A DNA stretch of 64,000 nt from Bog-159 sp049511415 (GTDB lineage Bacteria > Acidobacteriota > Terriglobia > Bryobacterales > Bryobacteraceae), in assembly GCA_049511415.1 (NCBI GenBank), contig JBEKYC010000027.1:1-64000 (forward strand). The letters run 5' to 3'. The notes under the pieces were generated by a model. The model saw only the letters and a list, made by a program, of their open reading frames with translations. It was not told the DNA's origin and made no database searches. The first letter of the stretch is position 1. The number at the start of each line of letters is the position of its first letter. A program made the position numbers and the translations under genes. Positions 43,118 through 52,558 of the stretch are shown here, one piece after another.

Positions 43118-46100
43118 ATGTCGCCCAGGTTTCGTTTCCGCACTATCGGTCGATGGATCATCGCGTGGTCCGTTATCACTTGGTGTGCCGTTGCCGCCAC
43201 CGATTTCACGACAAATGTGCAGCCGGTTCTGAAAACCTCGTGCGTGCCGTGCCACCAAGGCGCCAAACCGAGCGCGGGCCTGGCTTTGGATTCGGCACAA
43301 GGGGTCGCCCAGGGAGGGCGGTCCGGCGCGGCCATACATCCCGGCAACAGTTCCACGAGTCTGCTCTTCCAGCGCATCGTCGCGGAGGATCGCGCCGTGC
43401 GCATGCCGCTCGGTGGCAGTCCGCTGCCGGCCGACACGATTGCGCTGATCCGCGCCTGGATAGACGAGGGCGCCGCCGGACTTCCACTCGTAACCGGGTC
43501 GCCCGTATCCAGGCACTGGGCGTATATTCCGCCCGTCCGTCCCCCGGTCCCTGCCGTTCGGAATCAAGCATGGGTGCGGAATCCAGTGGATGCCTTCATT
43601 CTTTCGCGATTGGAAAAGGAGCGCCTTCAGCCATCCCCCGAGGCTTCGCGTGAGACTCTGATCCGCCGCGTGAGTCTTGACTTGATCGGCCTTCCCCCGA
43701 GTCCCCGGGAAATCGACGAATTCCTCGGCGATACCCGCCCTGACGCCTATGAGCGCCTGGTCGAAAGGCTGCTGGCCAGCCCCCATTACGGCGAGCGCTG
43801 GGCGCGGCCCTGGCTCGATCTGGCCCGCTATGCCGACACCAACGGTTGGGAGAAAGACCAGCGGCGGTCCATCTGGAAGTACCGCGACTGGGTGATCGGC
43901 GCGTTGAATCGCGATCTGCCTTTCGATGAATTCACCATCGAACAGATCGCCGGCGATCTTCTGCCGAATGCCACGCTGGAACAGAAAATCGCCACGGGCT
44001 TCAACCGGAATACGCTCTTTAACGAGGAGGGCGGAGTCGACAAGGACGAGGAGCTATGGGTGAATCTGGTCGATCGTGTGAACACCACGGCCACCACCTG
44101 GCTGGGCTCGACGCTGGGATGCGCACAGTGTCACAATCACAAATTCGATCCGTTCACGCAAAAGGAATATTATCAGTTTCTGGCATTCTTCAATAACTCC
44201 GATTACATCGACAAACACTATGGCGACACGACCCATAAGTACATCGAACCGAAACTGAGCCTGCCGACCCCCGAACAGGAAGGACAGCGCAAGAAACTGC
44301 AAAAGCGCATCGATTATCTCGAAGCGAAACTGAAAACCCAGACGCCCAAATTGGATCGCGAGCAACAGCGCTGGGAGCGACAGATGCGATCTTTGGAAGC
44401 GCAGTGGCAAACTTTGGAAGTGACATCGGCGCGCTCCCTGGCCGGCACGGCGCTCCAGCGGGAGGATGACGGCTCGTGGTTGGCTTCCGGCGAAAACCCG
44501 TCCACTGACACGTATGTGCTGGAAATGCGTGTTCCCAATCCCGAAGCCCTCACCGCCATCCGGATTGAAGCTTTGCCCGATACCAGCCTGCCACGGGGAG
44601 GCCCGGGCCGTGACGTCTATGGAAACTTCTCGCTCACGGATCTCAAGGTGGAATGCGTCACTTCCGGCGGCGTTGCCGAGGCAGTCAAATTTCCAAAAGT
44701 GATCGCGGATGCCGGTAGTGTGAGAGGCGCCAAGGATAAGGCCAGCACGCCCCTGTGGGATGTGGATGCTTCGCGCGACGAACAGCGCGTCGAGCGGCGG
44801 TTGGTGTTGGTGCGCGGCGATCGTCCCGCGGGTATCTCCGGCACTCTGCGCATCACCCTGATCCAGAAGTCCGAATTCGCCGGGCAGGGGATTGGCCGGT
44901 TCCGTGTGTCCGCGACGTCTGCGCCCGCGCCTCAAAAAACCATCCAGATTCCCGCCAGGCTGCGCCCGGTTCTGGCGTTGGCGCCCAACGCGCGTGCCCC
45001 GAAACAGACGACGGATTTGGCGGAGGCGTTCCGCAAGGTGGCGCTGTCGCTGGAGGGCACTCGTCTCGAATTAGAAAGGCGGCAGAAGGCCATCGACGCG
45101 CTGGGCATCGCCACCACGTTAGTCATGCGCGACCGCTCCGGCACGGAAACATTATCGGCGCCGATGCGCATCCGGGGAAGTTTTCTCAGCCCTGGTGAAA
45201 CCGTGTTCGCGGGCACGCCGCAAGCCCTCAATCCATGGCCGGACGCGCTCCCAAAAAATCGACTGGGACTGGCGCGCTGGCTGGTCAGCCGCGACAATCC
45301 TCTGACCAGCCGCGTAGCGGTGAACCGTCTGTGGGAACAGTTCTTTGGACACGGCATCGTGGAAACCAGCGAAGACTTCGGTTCCCAGGGCGAGCATCCC
45401 GTGCACCCCGAGTTGCTGGACTGGCTGGCCGTCGAGTTTATGGACCGGGGCTGGAGCCAGAAGGCTATTGACCGGCTGATTGTGACTTCATCCGCCTACC
45501 GGCAGGATTCCCGCGTCGCGCTGGATCTGGAACAACGCGATCCCTACAATCGTATGCTGGCGCGTGGCCCGCGCTTCCGCGCGGAGGCCGAAATGGTCCG
45601 CGATATTGTCCTGAGCGCTAGTGGTCTCTTGAATCCCAGGATCGGCGGACCCAGTGTGTTTCCGTACCAGCCGGAGGGCGTCTGGGACATGCCTTACAAC
45701 GATGACAAGTGGAAGCGAAGCAGCGGAGACGACCGTTACCGGCGGGGCCTCTATACCTTCATCCGCCGTACGGCGCCGTATCCGAGTATGACCGTGTTCG
45801 ACGCGCCCAGCCGGGAGTCTTGTACGGTGCGCCGCATACGCACCAACACCCCGCTGCAGGCGCTGACCACTTTAAACGATCCCGTGTTCTTCGAAGCCGC
45901 GCAGGCGCTGGCGAAACGTGTCGCGACCGAGGCCGGGCCTGACCCGCAAACACGCGCCGCGCTGGCCTTCCGGTTATGCACCGGACGCCGGCCCACCACC
46001 GGCGAAATCGACACCATTGTTCGCAATTACGAAGCGCAGCGCGATGCGTTCAATGGCAATCCCGCGCTGGCCGCCAAGGTAACCGGCGCGGAGACCGGCG

Positions 46101-46174
46101 ATGCCAACGCCGCGGCCTGGGTCATGATTTCCAACGCGCTGCTGAATCTGGACGAAACTGTGACAAAGGAATAA
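43118..46174 (+). CDS. DUF1549/DUF1553 protein with N-terminal cytochrome-type domain
   Basis: This 1018-residue exported protein starts at an ATG preceded by CTGGAG. The hydrophobic signal (residues about 11-27) is followed by a PSCyt1-like domain with heme motif C-V-P-C-H (42-46). The DUF1549 region (about 150-350) ends in a second C-A-Q-C-H-N-H motif (Cys335, Cys338, His339). A coiled-coil stretch lies at 385-430 and a long DUF1553 region covers about 730-1000. The order is the standard one for Planctomycetes/Solibacter proteins, and a DUF1501 gene follows 3 bases later. Pairs of this kind are linked by context to degradation of complex polymers, but the reaction is unknown. Confidence 0.92.
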   Translation: MSPRFRFRTIGRWIIAWSVITWCAVAATDFTTNVQPVLKTSCVPCHQGAKPSAGLALDSAQGVAQGGRSGAAIHPGNSSTSLLFQRIVAEDRAVRMPLGGSPLPADTIALIRAWIDEGAAGLPLVTGSPVSRHWAYIPPVRPPVPAVRNQAWVRNPVDAFILSRLEKERLQPSPEASRETLIRRVSLDLIGLPPSPREIDEFLGDTRPDAYERLVERLLASPHYGERWARPWLDLARYADTNGWEKDQRRSIWKYRDWVIGALNRDLPFDEFTIEQIAGDLLPNATLEQKIATGFNRNTLFNEEGGVDKDEELWVNLVDRVNTTATTWLGSTLGCAQCHNHKFDPFTQKEYYQFLAFFNNSDYIDKHYGDTTHKYIEPKLSLPTPEQEGQRKKLQKRIDYLEAKLKTQTPKLDREQQRWERQMRSLEAQWQTLEVTSARSLAGTALQREDDGSWLASGENPSTDTYVLEMRVPNPEALTAIRIEALPDTSLPRGGPGRDVYGNFSLTDLKVECVTSGGVAEAVKFPKVIADAGSVRGAKDKASTPLWDVDASRDEQRVERRLVLVRGDRPAGISGTLRITLIQKSEFAGQGIGRFRVSATSAPAPQKTIQIPARLRPVLALAPNARAPKQTTDLAEAFRKVALSLEGTRLELERRQKAIDALGIATTLVMRDRSGTETLSAPMRIRGSFLSPGETVFAGTPQALNPWPDALPKNRLGLARWLVSRDNPLTSRVAVNRLWEQFFGHGIVETSEDFGSQGEHPVHPELLDWLAVEFMDRGWSQKAIDRLIVTSSAYRQDSRVALDLEQRDPYNRMLARGPRFRAEAEMVRDIVLSASGLLNPRIGGPSVFPYQPEGVWDMPYNDDKWKRSSGDDRYRRGLYTFIRRTAPYPSMTVFDAPSRESCTVRRIRTNTPLQALTTLNDPVFFEAAQALAKRVATEAGPDPQTRAALAFRLCTGRRPTTGEIDTIVRNYEAQRDAFNGNPALAAKVTGAETGDANAAAWVMISNALLNLDETVTKE

Positions 46175-46177
46175 GCC

Positions 46178-47620
46178 ATGCCCGATCCCAATGCCAAGGA
46201 ACTGCTCGACATTACCCGCCGCTACTTCTTCGGCCGCGCCGGATTTGGCATCGGCACGCTGGCGTTGAGCGCCCTGCTGGATGCACGGCTATTCGGCGCG
46301 CAAACCAATCCATTGGCCGCGAAAACGCCGCCCCTCCCAGCCAAGGCCAAGAGCGTCATCTATCTCTTCATGGCGGGTGCGCCATCGCAACTGGATTTGT
46401 TCGACTACAAGCCCAAGCTCAATCAGTACGATGGGCAGCCCGTGCCGGCCGAGTTGGTGAAGGGCGAACGCTTCGCGTTCATTCAGGGCACGCCGCTTCT
46501 GCTTGGCTCGCCGCATGCATTCACCCGGCACGGCCGATCGGGCGCCGAGATCAGCCACCTGCTGCCGCATTTCGCGGAGATTGTGGACGACGTGTCCATT
46601 ATCAAGTCGATGTGGACCACGCAATTCAATCACGCGCCGGCGCAGATCTATATGTCCACAGGGCACCAAATCGTGGGGCGTCCAAGCGTCGGCGCCTGGA
46701 CCACCTACGGGTTAGGCAGCGAGAACCAGGATCTGCCCGGATTCGTGGTGCTGCTCTCCGGCCAGAGCCAGCCGGATGGCGGCAAGAGCTGCTGGGGCAG
46801 CGGGTTCCTTCCCACCTTCTATCAGGGCGTCGAGTTCCGCCGCAGCGGCGATCCGGTCTTGTTCCTCTCCAATCCCGATGGCGTGGATGTCGCCGCGCGC
46901 CGCCGCTCCTTGGACCTGATGCGCGACTTGAACCAAGCGCACGAGGCGGCCATCGGCGACCCGGAGATCGAGACCCGCATCAACTCGTGCGAACTGGCCT
47001 ACCGCATGCAAACCAGCGTTCCGGATCTGATGGATACCGCGGGCGAGCCTGAGCACATACATCAGCTATACGGAACGGAGCCGGGCAAAAACACATTTGC
47101 CAATAATTGTCTGATGGCCCGCCGTCTGGTGGAGCGCGGCGTCCGATTCGTGCAACTGTTTCACCGTGGTTGGGACACGCATGGTTCCGGCGGCGGAGAC
47201 GACATCGTGAACCGGCTGTCGGAGTTGTGCCGGGCTACCGACCAGGCCGCCGCTGCGCTCATCAAGGATTTGAAGCAGCGCGGACTCTTGGATTCAACCA
47301 TCGTGGTCTGGGGCGGCGAGTTCGGACGCACGCCCATGAACGAAGCCCGCGACGGCTCAAAGTTCTTGGGACGCGACCACCATCCGCGCGCGTTCACGAT
47401 GTGGATCGCGGGCGGTGGAATCCGTGCCGGCGAGACGATCGGCAGCACCGACGACATCGGATACAACATCGCCGAAAACCCGGTATCCGTTCACGATCTG
47501 CACGCCACCCTGCTCAACCGGCTGGGATTCGATCACACGCGGCTGACCTACAAGTTTCAGGGCCGGGATTTCAGGCTGACGGACGTGGAAGGGGAAGTTG
47601 TAAAGAAGCTTTTGGTTTGA
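46178..47620 (+). CDS. DUF1501 protein (alkaline-phosphatase-superfamily-like), Tat-type export
   Basis: This 480-residue protein begins with a Tat-like motif (T-R-R-Y-F-F-G-R-A-G near residue 10) and a hydrophobic segment. DUF1501 hallmarks follow: S-V-I-Y-L-F-M-A-G-A-P-S-Q-L-D-L-F-D, then F-N-H-A-P-A-Q, the late G-W-D-T-H and V-W-G-G-E-F-G-R-T-P with the metal-binding-like D-H-H-P-R-A-F. These proteins belong to the sulfatase/alkaline phosphatase superfamily fold and may be hydrolases. It is co-transcribed with the DUF1549/1553 gene (3-base gap). The last 50 bases overlap the 3' end of the opposing HNH gene. Confidence 0.92.
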   Translation: MPDPNAKELLDITRRYFFGRAGFGIGTLALSALLDARLFGAQTNPLAAKTPPLPAKAKSVIYLFMAGAPSQLDLFDYKPKLNQYDGQPVPAELVKGERFAFIQGTPLLLGSPHAFTRHGRSGAEISHLLPHFAEIVDDVSIIKSMWTTQFNHAPAQIYMSTGHQIVGRPSVGAWTTYGLGSENQDLPGFVVLLSGQSQPDGGKSCWGSGFLPTFYQGVEFRRSGDPVLFLSNPDGVDVAARRRSLDLMRDLNQAHEAAIGDPEIETRINSCELAYRMQTSVPDLMDTAGEPEHIHQLYGTEPGKNTFANNCLMARRLVERGVRFVQLFHRGWDTHGSGGGDDIVNRLSELCRATDQAAAALIKDLKQRGLLDSTIVVWGGEFGRTPMNEARDGSKFLGRDHHPRAFTMWIAGGGIRAGETIGSTDDIGYNIAENPVSVHDLHATLLNRLGFDHTRLTYKFQGRDFRLTDVEGEVVKKLLV

Positions 47621-48047
47621 GGCTGGCTCGCAGCCGTTGCTGAAGCGCGACGGTCGCCAGCCAGTGACACTTCAAACACAGCGTCCGCATGTTGGATAGG
47701 TCGCATTCCCCTCCGCCTTCGGCCACCGGTACGATGTGGTCGGCGTCCCACAATTGCCGCCGCCTGCCCCATTCCTTTTCAAACCGGCGCCGAGCCGTGT
47801 AGTCCAGCTTACGTTTGTCCTTGCGCAGCGCCTCCGTGTCCAAACCGCACTGCGCACAGACGCCCCGGTCCCGCAGAAACACCTGCTCGCGCAGATAACC
47901 GGGATCGGTGCGCAGCTTCCATTCGTGTACGCAAGCCGCGGAACAGAAGGTCCGGCGTCCCTTGGAGACTTCGCCGCGGCACCAGCGGCAAGGCTGGCGG
48001 CGTCCGTCGATGGCCCATCCGCCTGGTTGCGTGCGGCGCGTGCTCAC
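47571..48047 (-). CDS. HNH endonuclease-type protein downstream of pheT
   Basis: This 158-residue protein begins with a zinc-binding C-R-W-C ... C-S-A-A-C pair, then a V-C-A-Q-C-G knuckle. The core motif D-A-D-H-I-V-P-V with L-S-N-M-R-T-L-C-L-K-C-H is the HNH nuclease signature with its own zinc cysteines. It starts at a GTG overlapping the pheT stop (GTGA), so it is translationally coupled. The 3' end overlaps the DUF1501 gene on the opposite strand by 50 bases. It has no mobile-element neighbour, intron or recognised restriction partner, so a housekeeping DNA-processing role is as likely as a parasitic one. Confidence 0.82.
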   Translation of the reverse strand: MSTRRTQPGGWAIDGRRQPCRWCRGEVSKGRRTFCSAACVHEWKLRTDPGYLREQVFLRDRGVCAQCGLDTEALRKDKRKLDYTARRRFEKEWGRRRQLWDADHIVPVAEGGGECDLSNMRTLCLKCHWLATVALQQRLRASLKPKASLQLPLPRPSA

Positions 48048-50335
48048 AGGCGCAGATCGTAGCCTTGCGCGCGCATGCCCTCGATCAGGCGCGCGCGGAT
48101 CGCGCCCACTTCTTCCGACGACAGCGTACGCTCCGCCGAGCCGAGCGTCAGCCGGAACGACACGCTCTTGGCGCCTTCCGGGAGCGGCGGACCGGCATAC
48201 TGCCGTTGATATTCGATGGACTCGAGCAACGGCCCGGCCAGCTCCGCGAGCTTATGGGACAGATCGCCGGCCAGGTCGCGTTCGCCCGCCACCACGGAAA
48301 GATCGAAAGCGCTCGAAGGATAACGCCGGATGGGCGTGTAGCGCTTCTCCGTGGATGCGGCGGCCTGCACGATGGTCAGATCCAGGTCCAACATGGCGGT
48401 GCGCCCTTCGCCGAGCGATGGGTGCAGTTCGAACAGACGTCCCACCAGCGTACCGTTCCAACGCACTTCCGCGGCCCGCGCGGGATGCTCGAAAGCCCGT
48501 GCCGCGGCCGGGATCACTTCGGCGCCGGGCATCAGGCACTGCGTCGCGCGCTTCATTTCAAACAGGCCTGCCGCGCCGTCTCCTCCTTTGCTATAGATCG
48601 CCGCCGCCAGGTGCGCAATCTCGTGCGGCAGGCCCCGCGGCTGTTTGTGTATCTCACGGCCGATTTCGAAGATGCGAAAGGCATCAAAGTGTTTGCTGTT
48701 CTCCAAAACATTGCCGCGCAACTCCGGCAACAGCGACATGCGCAGCAGCGATTGGTTGGGTGCGATCGGATTTGCGACCATCACGTGATCGGCAGGCTGC
48801 ATGCCGAACGCGCGCGCGTCCGCCTCGGCGATAAACGAGTAATTGTAGACCTCCGTGAAGCCCTGGTTGGCGAAAACCGCGCGCACCTGGGAGTGAAACG
48901 CTCTTTCCTCATTGGCTGGCGGAACGGTAGTCAGGACGGCGGGCGGGCGCGGCGTGATGGAATCGTAGCCGATCATGCGGCCGACTTCCTCCACCAAATC
49001 GTCCTTACCGGAGACATCTTTGGTCGCGCGCCACGAGGGTACCGTCACTGCGAATACGCCAGGCGCGTGCTCGGCGACCCCGAAGGCCAGGCGCTCCAGA
49101 ATATCCCGAACCTCATCGGCGCCGACGTTCTTGCCAAGTTTGCGCACCAGCCAATCCAAAGGCAGCAGGATCGGCGGCGGCGCGGGAATTGCCTTGCGTC
49201 GATCCGCTAAACCACCCACCAGCCGGATACCCGGTGATAGCTCCTGCAGCAATTCCACCGCGCGGGCCAACCCCCGCACGGTATTGGCCGGGTCCTGCGA
49301 TTTTTCAAATCGCATGGACGCGTCCGTGCGCAGCTTCAACGCGGAAGACGTGCGGCGCACGCTGCCCGCATGGAAGCAAGCGCTCTCCAGCACGATCCGC
49401 GTCGTGCTATCGGCGATGGCGCTGTCCATGCCGCCGATCACGCCGGCCAGCGCCACCGCGCCCTTCGCGTCCGCGATCACCAGGTTCGACGGGGCCAACT
49501 TGAAATCCTGTTCGTTCAACGCCAGGAAGCATTCGTCCGGCAGTGCGCGGCGGACGAAAATGGTATCGCCGTGGAGCAAGTCGCGATCGAAAGCGTGCAT
49601 TGGCTGCGCCAACTCGGACATGATGTAGTTGGTCATGTCCACGATGGTATTGATCGGATTCAGCCCGATGGCCGTGAGCCGGTATTGCAGCCACAAAGGC
49701 GACGGTTTCACCGTGACATTTTCAAACACCAGCGCGCTGTATCGCGGGCACAGATCCAGATCTTCAATCTCCACCTTGATCGGCGCGGGCCCATCCGGAA
49801 CCAGCGCGGGCTGCACCGGATCGCGCAACGGCTTCCGCAGAATCGCAGCCACTTCGCGCGCCATGCCGTAATGGCCCCACAAGTCCGGACGGTGCGTAAT
49901 CGATTTGTTGTCGATCTCGATGATGCTGTCGGGCGCGCAGCCGGCTAAGTCGTCCCGCTCCAGAATGCCCGCCGCGTCGCGATTGATGCCCAACTCCGCG
50001 CCGCTGGCCAGCATGCCATCGCTCTCGATGCCATGGATTCTTTTCTGCCCAACCGGTACGTACACGCTGGACATGCCTGCGCGGCAATTCGGCGCGCCGC
50101 AGACCACCACCTTATCGCCGTAGCGGCTGGTTTGAATGGCGGCTTTCACGGCATGGCTGCCCTCGATAGACTCGATCGATATCACCCGCGCGGCGCATGC
50201 TTCCGCCAGCCACGCGCCCGTCTGCTCGATGCCTTCGCACTCGGCGGTGCGCATGGTGATCAGCCGCTCCAAATCGCGGGCCGGGGTATCCGCCCCCGGA
50301 ACATATTCACAGATCCAGTTATAGGAGAACTTCAT
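48044..50335 (-). CDS. pheT: Phenylalanine-tRNA ligase beta subunit
   Basis: This 763-residue beta subunit of the (alpha-beta)2 enzyme charges tRNA-Phe. It begins M-K-F-S-Y-N-W-I-C-E-Y-V and has an N-terminal tRNA-binding OB-like region (V-V-V-C-G-A-P-N). The B3/B4 editing domain follows, then the B5 domain and a C-terminal ferredoxin-like anticodon-binding domain (P-I-R-R-Y-P-S-S-A-F-D-L-S-V-V). The frame extends 38 codons upstream, but the ATG at 50335 shares a base with the pheS stop. The length is slightly short of the usual about 790, mainly in the OB segment. The HNH gene is coupled to its stop. Confidence 0.95.
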   Translation of the reverse strand: MKFSYNWICEYVPGADTPARDLERLITMRTAECEGIEQTGAWLAEACAARVISIESIEGSHAVKAAIQTSRYGDKVVVCGAPNCRAGMSSVYVPVGQKRIHGIESDGMLASGAELGINRDAAGILERDDLAGCAPDSIIEIDNKSITHRPDLWGHYGMAREVAAILRKPLRDPVQPALVPDGPAPIKVEIEDLDLCPRYSALVFENVTVKPSPLWLQYRLTAIGLNPINTIVDMTNYIMSELAQPMHAFDRDLLHGDTIFVRRALPDECFLALNEQDFKLAPSNLVIADAKGAVALAGVIGGMDSAIADSTTRIVLESACFHAGSVRRTSSALKLRTDASMRFEKSQDPANTVRGLARAVELLQELSPGIRLVGGLADRRKAIPAPPPILLPLDWLVRKLGKNVGADEVRDILERLAFGVAEHAPGVFAVTVPSWRATKDVSGKDDLVEEVGRMIGYDSITPRPPAVLTTVPPANEERAFHSQVRAVFANQGFTEVYNYSFIAEADARAFGMQPADHVMVANPIAPNQSLLRMSLLPELRGNVLENSKHFDAFRIFEIGREIHKQPRGLPHEIAHLAAAIYSKGGDGAAGLFEMKRATQCLMPGAEVIPAAARAFEHPARAAEVRWNGTLVGRLFELHPSLGEGRTAMLDLDLTIVQAAASTEKRYTPIRRYPSSAFDLSVVAGERDLAGDLSHKLAELAGPLLESIEYQRQYAGPPLPEGAKSVSFRLTLGSAERTLSSEEVGAIRARLIEGMRAQGYDLRL

Positions 50336-51357
50336 CAGAATTGTTGTAAAAACCGGAGATCGCCGCCTTGCAACAGGCGTATGTCGTCGATGGCGTAGCG
50401 CATCATCACGAGGCGCGTCAGCCCCAGGCCGAATGCGAAACCGTTCCACTCTTCCGGGTCGATGCCGCTCATGCGCAGCACGTTAGGATTCACCAGCCCG
50501 CACGGCAGCAACTCTACCCATCCGCTCTGCTTGCAGACCGCGCAGCCGGGTCCGCCGCAGATCAGGCATTGGATGTCCAGTTCGAAGCCCGGCTCCACAA
50601 AAGGAAAATAGCCCGGCCGCAGCCGCACCGTAACTTCGCGCTTGAAGATGGCGCTGAGCAGCGTTTTCATGAAGTAAATCAGGTGCGCCACGGAGACTTC
50701 ACGATCGATCATCATGCCTTCCAGTTGATAGAAGGTGTGCTCGTGCGAGGCGTCCACGTTTTCGTTGCGGAAGGCGCGGCCGGGCGCGATCATGCGCAAA
50801 GGCGGCCCCAGCCGCTCCATGCCGCGCACCTGCACCGGCGATGTGTGCGTGCGCAGCAGGTTGCCGTCGGCGAGCCAAAACGTATCCTGCATGTCGCGCG
50901 CGGGATGATCGGCTGGTATATTGAGCGCATCGAAGTTATGATATTCGTCTTCGACTTCGGGGCCGTCCAGAACGGCGAAGCCCAGCGACAGGAAAAGCTC
51001 TTCGATCTCGCTGCGGATCTGCGTGATGGGATGCAGGTGTCCGGCCTGCGGGCCGGGCGCGGGAAGTGTCAGGTCCAGCCATTCGGCGTTGAGACGCGCA
51101 GCCAGCGCTTCCGCGTCGAACACGCGTTGCCGCTCCGCCAAAGCCGATTCGATCTTCTGCTTGGCGCTGTTGAGCAGTTTGCCGGCGCGCGCGCGATCCT
51201 CGGGCGCAACTTTGCCCATCTCCTTACTGATTTGGGCCAGCGTTCCTTTCCGGCCCAGGATGTCAACACGCACCTGCTCCAGGTCTTGTGCTGAAGCTGC
51301 CGCTTGGATGCGCGCCAGCGCACTGGTTTCCATCTCCGGAATATGTTCTTCGAGCAT
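50335..51357 (-). CDS. pheS: Phenylalanine-tRNA ligase alpha subunit
   Basis: This 340-residue catalytic alpha subunit has an N-terminal coiled-coil (residues about 10-90) for tRNA contact. Class II motif 2 (F-R-N-E-N-V-D-A-S-H-E-H-T-F-Y-Q-L-E-G) and motif 3 (G-F-A-F-G-L-G-L-T-R-L-V-M-M) are near the usual positions, along with F-D-A-L-N. The ATG at 51357 gives the family start M-L-E-E-H-I; upstream in-frame codons read like the promoter region. It is the first gene of the pheST-HNH operon. No T-box or leader peptide was recognised upstream. Confidence 0.95.
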   Translation of the reverse strand: MLEEHIPEMETSALARIQAAASAQDLEQVRVDILGRKGTLAQISKEMGKVAPEDRARAGKLLNSAKQKIESALAERQRVFDAEALAARLNAEWLDLTLPAPGPQAGHLHPITQIRSEIEELFLSLGFAVLDGPEVEDEYHNFDALNIPADHPARDMQDTFWLADGNLLRTHTSPVQVRGMERLGPPLRMIAPGRAFRNENVDASHEHTFYQLEGMMIDREVSVAHLIYFMKTLLSAIFKREVTVRLRPGYFPFVEPGFELDIQCLICGGPGCAVCKQSGWVELLPCGLVNPNVLRMSGIDPEEWNGFAFGLGLTRLVMMRYAIDDIRLLQGGDLRFLQQF

Positions 51358-51419
51358 GTGGTAAGAATTTCCTATTCTACCGTGTGCTCGAGGGTCTCTG
51401 CGGAGGTTGAAGCGGCGTT

Positions 51420-51444
51420 GCCGGGCTTCCAGGCGAAGCCCGGC
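51420..51444. terminator. Perfect GC-rich hairpin after csbD-like gene
   Basis: Arms GCCGGGCTTC (51420-51429) and GAAGCCCGGC (51435-51444) form a perfect 10-bp stem with a 5-base loop. It lies 18 bases past the stop of the reverse CsbD-like gene and before pheS. No T-run follows, so it may be either a terminator or a REP-type palindrome. Confidence 0.5.
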
Positions 51445-51461
51445 TCCCTTCACGGATGCGA

Positions 51462-51707
51462 CTAGTATTGCCCGCCGCCGGAGGCCTGGGTGCGCCCCGG
51501 AGCGCCTACATGTAAGCCCTGCAAAAAGGTCTCGGCATCTTTCTGAGCCTGCTCGCGGGACATCCCGTAACGCTCCTGTAACTTCGAAATGAATTGGTCT
51601 TTTTTACCGCCGATGGCACGGATGTCATCTTCGGTCAGCTTGTTGTATTTAGAGCGTACGGACCCTTTCACTTCATTCCATTGAGTTTCAACTTCGTTCC
51701 AGTTCAT
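51462..51707 (-). CDS. CsbD-family stress protein
   Basis: This 81-residue hydrophilic protein has the family start M-N-W-N-E-V-E-T-Q-W and the core V-K-G-S-V-R-S-K-Y-N-K-L-T-E-D-D-I-R-A-I-G-G-K. CsbD-like proteins are general-stress proteins of unknown mechanism, often induced by sigma-factor-controlled stress. A C-terminal Gly-rich tail (A-S-G-G-G-Q-Y) extends past the usual end. It stands alone and reads toward the pheS start, with a hairpin between. Confidence 0.88.
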   Translation of the reverse strand: MNWNEVETQWNEVKGSVRSKYNKLTEDDIRAIGGKKDQFISKLQERYGMSREQAQKDAETFLQGLHVGAPGRTQASGGGQY

Positions 51708-51827
51708 TAGGAAAAAACCTCCGCACGGATGTTTGCAGCCGACTTACCCTTGTGCCTGGCAGTACTGGCGGTTTGTATGTCTCGTTGAAGGCGGCGCGTG
51801 TTGCTACAATTCACTCGAAGGAGTTAT

Positions 51828-52547
51828 ATGAAATTGTACGCCGCAATCCTGAGCGGTTTAGTGTTGCTCGCGCCCGCCGCCGCGTTTGCCGCCAAGGATC
51901 CTGCCGGGTTATGGGAAGGATCGCTGAAGACACCCAACGCAGAGGTGGGCTTCGTATTTAACATCCATCACGACGGCGATAAGTGGGCCGCGGAAATGGA
52001 CGTTCCGATGCAAGGCGCTTCGGATGTTCCCCTCAAAGATGTGAAGGTGGATGGCGCGTCAGTCAGCTTTGCGATTCCCGCTCCGGGCGAACCGCGCTTC
52101 GACGGCAAACTCTCCGACGACGGCAAAACCATCACGGGGAACTTCGGCCAGGGCGGCGCCATGCTGCCCCTGGAATTGAAGTGGAAGTCGGAGCCGCGCG
52201 CGGCAGCCAGGATCGAGCCGAACTCCGGCGACATCCAGGTGCTCGAAGGCGTTTGGGAAGGCGCCCTGGAAACCGGCGGCCCAACCTTGCACCTGCGGTT
52301 GAACTTCGTCAAGAATGCCGACGGGAGCATTACCGGCACCCTCGACAGCATCGATCAGAATGCCAATGGCATTCCGATCAATACCATCAGCCGCAAAGGC
52401 GACACCATCAAGTTGGTTGTGAAGATCGTCGGCGGGGGTTTCGAGGGTGACTTGGACAAAACGGCCGCGACGATGAAGGGCACGTGGAGCCAGGGCGGCG
52501 GCGATATGCCGCTCACCTTGCAGCGCGCGAAAGCCGACAAGAAGTAA
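51828..52547 (+). CDS. Secreted two-repeat beta protein, unknown function
   Basis: This 239-residue protein starts at the ATG at 51828 with AAGGAG. The signal peptide is M-K-L-Y-A-A-I-L-S-G-L ending A-F-A-A. Two tandem domains of about 100 residues follow. Each starts with G-x-W-E-G-x-L (A-G-L-W-E-G-S-L near 28 and L-E-G-V-W-E-G-A-L near 140) and continues through F-x-G-x-L-x-D-x-x-x-T-x-x-G or equivalent, ending in G-x-x-x-P-L-x-L. They look like small lipocalin/calycin-type beta-barrels. Similar domains are found N-terminal to exported hydrolases in acidobacteria, but here there is no enzyme domain. The DinB gene follows 11 bases later. Confidence 0.68.
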   Translation: MKLYAAILSGLVLLAPAAAFAAKDPAGLWEGSLKTPNAEVGFVFNIHHDGDKWAAEMDVPMQGASDVPLKDVKVDGASVSFAIPAPGEPRFDGKLSDDGKTITGNFGQGGAMLPLELKWKSEPRAAARIEPNSGDIQVLEGVWEGALETGGPTLHLRLNFVKNADGSITGTLDSIDQNANGIPINTISRKGDTIKLVVKIVGGGFEGDLDKTAATMKGTWSQGGGDMPLTLQRAKADKK

Positions 52548-52558
52548 CGGAGCGCGGC

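Noticed and set aside
48065..49210. 381-codon forward frame opposite pheT
   Set aside because: Antisense shadow; pheT on the other strand is unambiguous.
50335..51461. T-box or leader peptide upstream of pheS
   Set aside because: Only about 100 bases separate pheS from the CsbD-like gene, and no Phe-rich leader or T-box pattern was seen.
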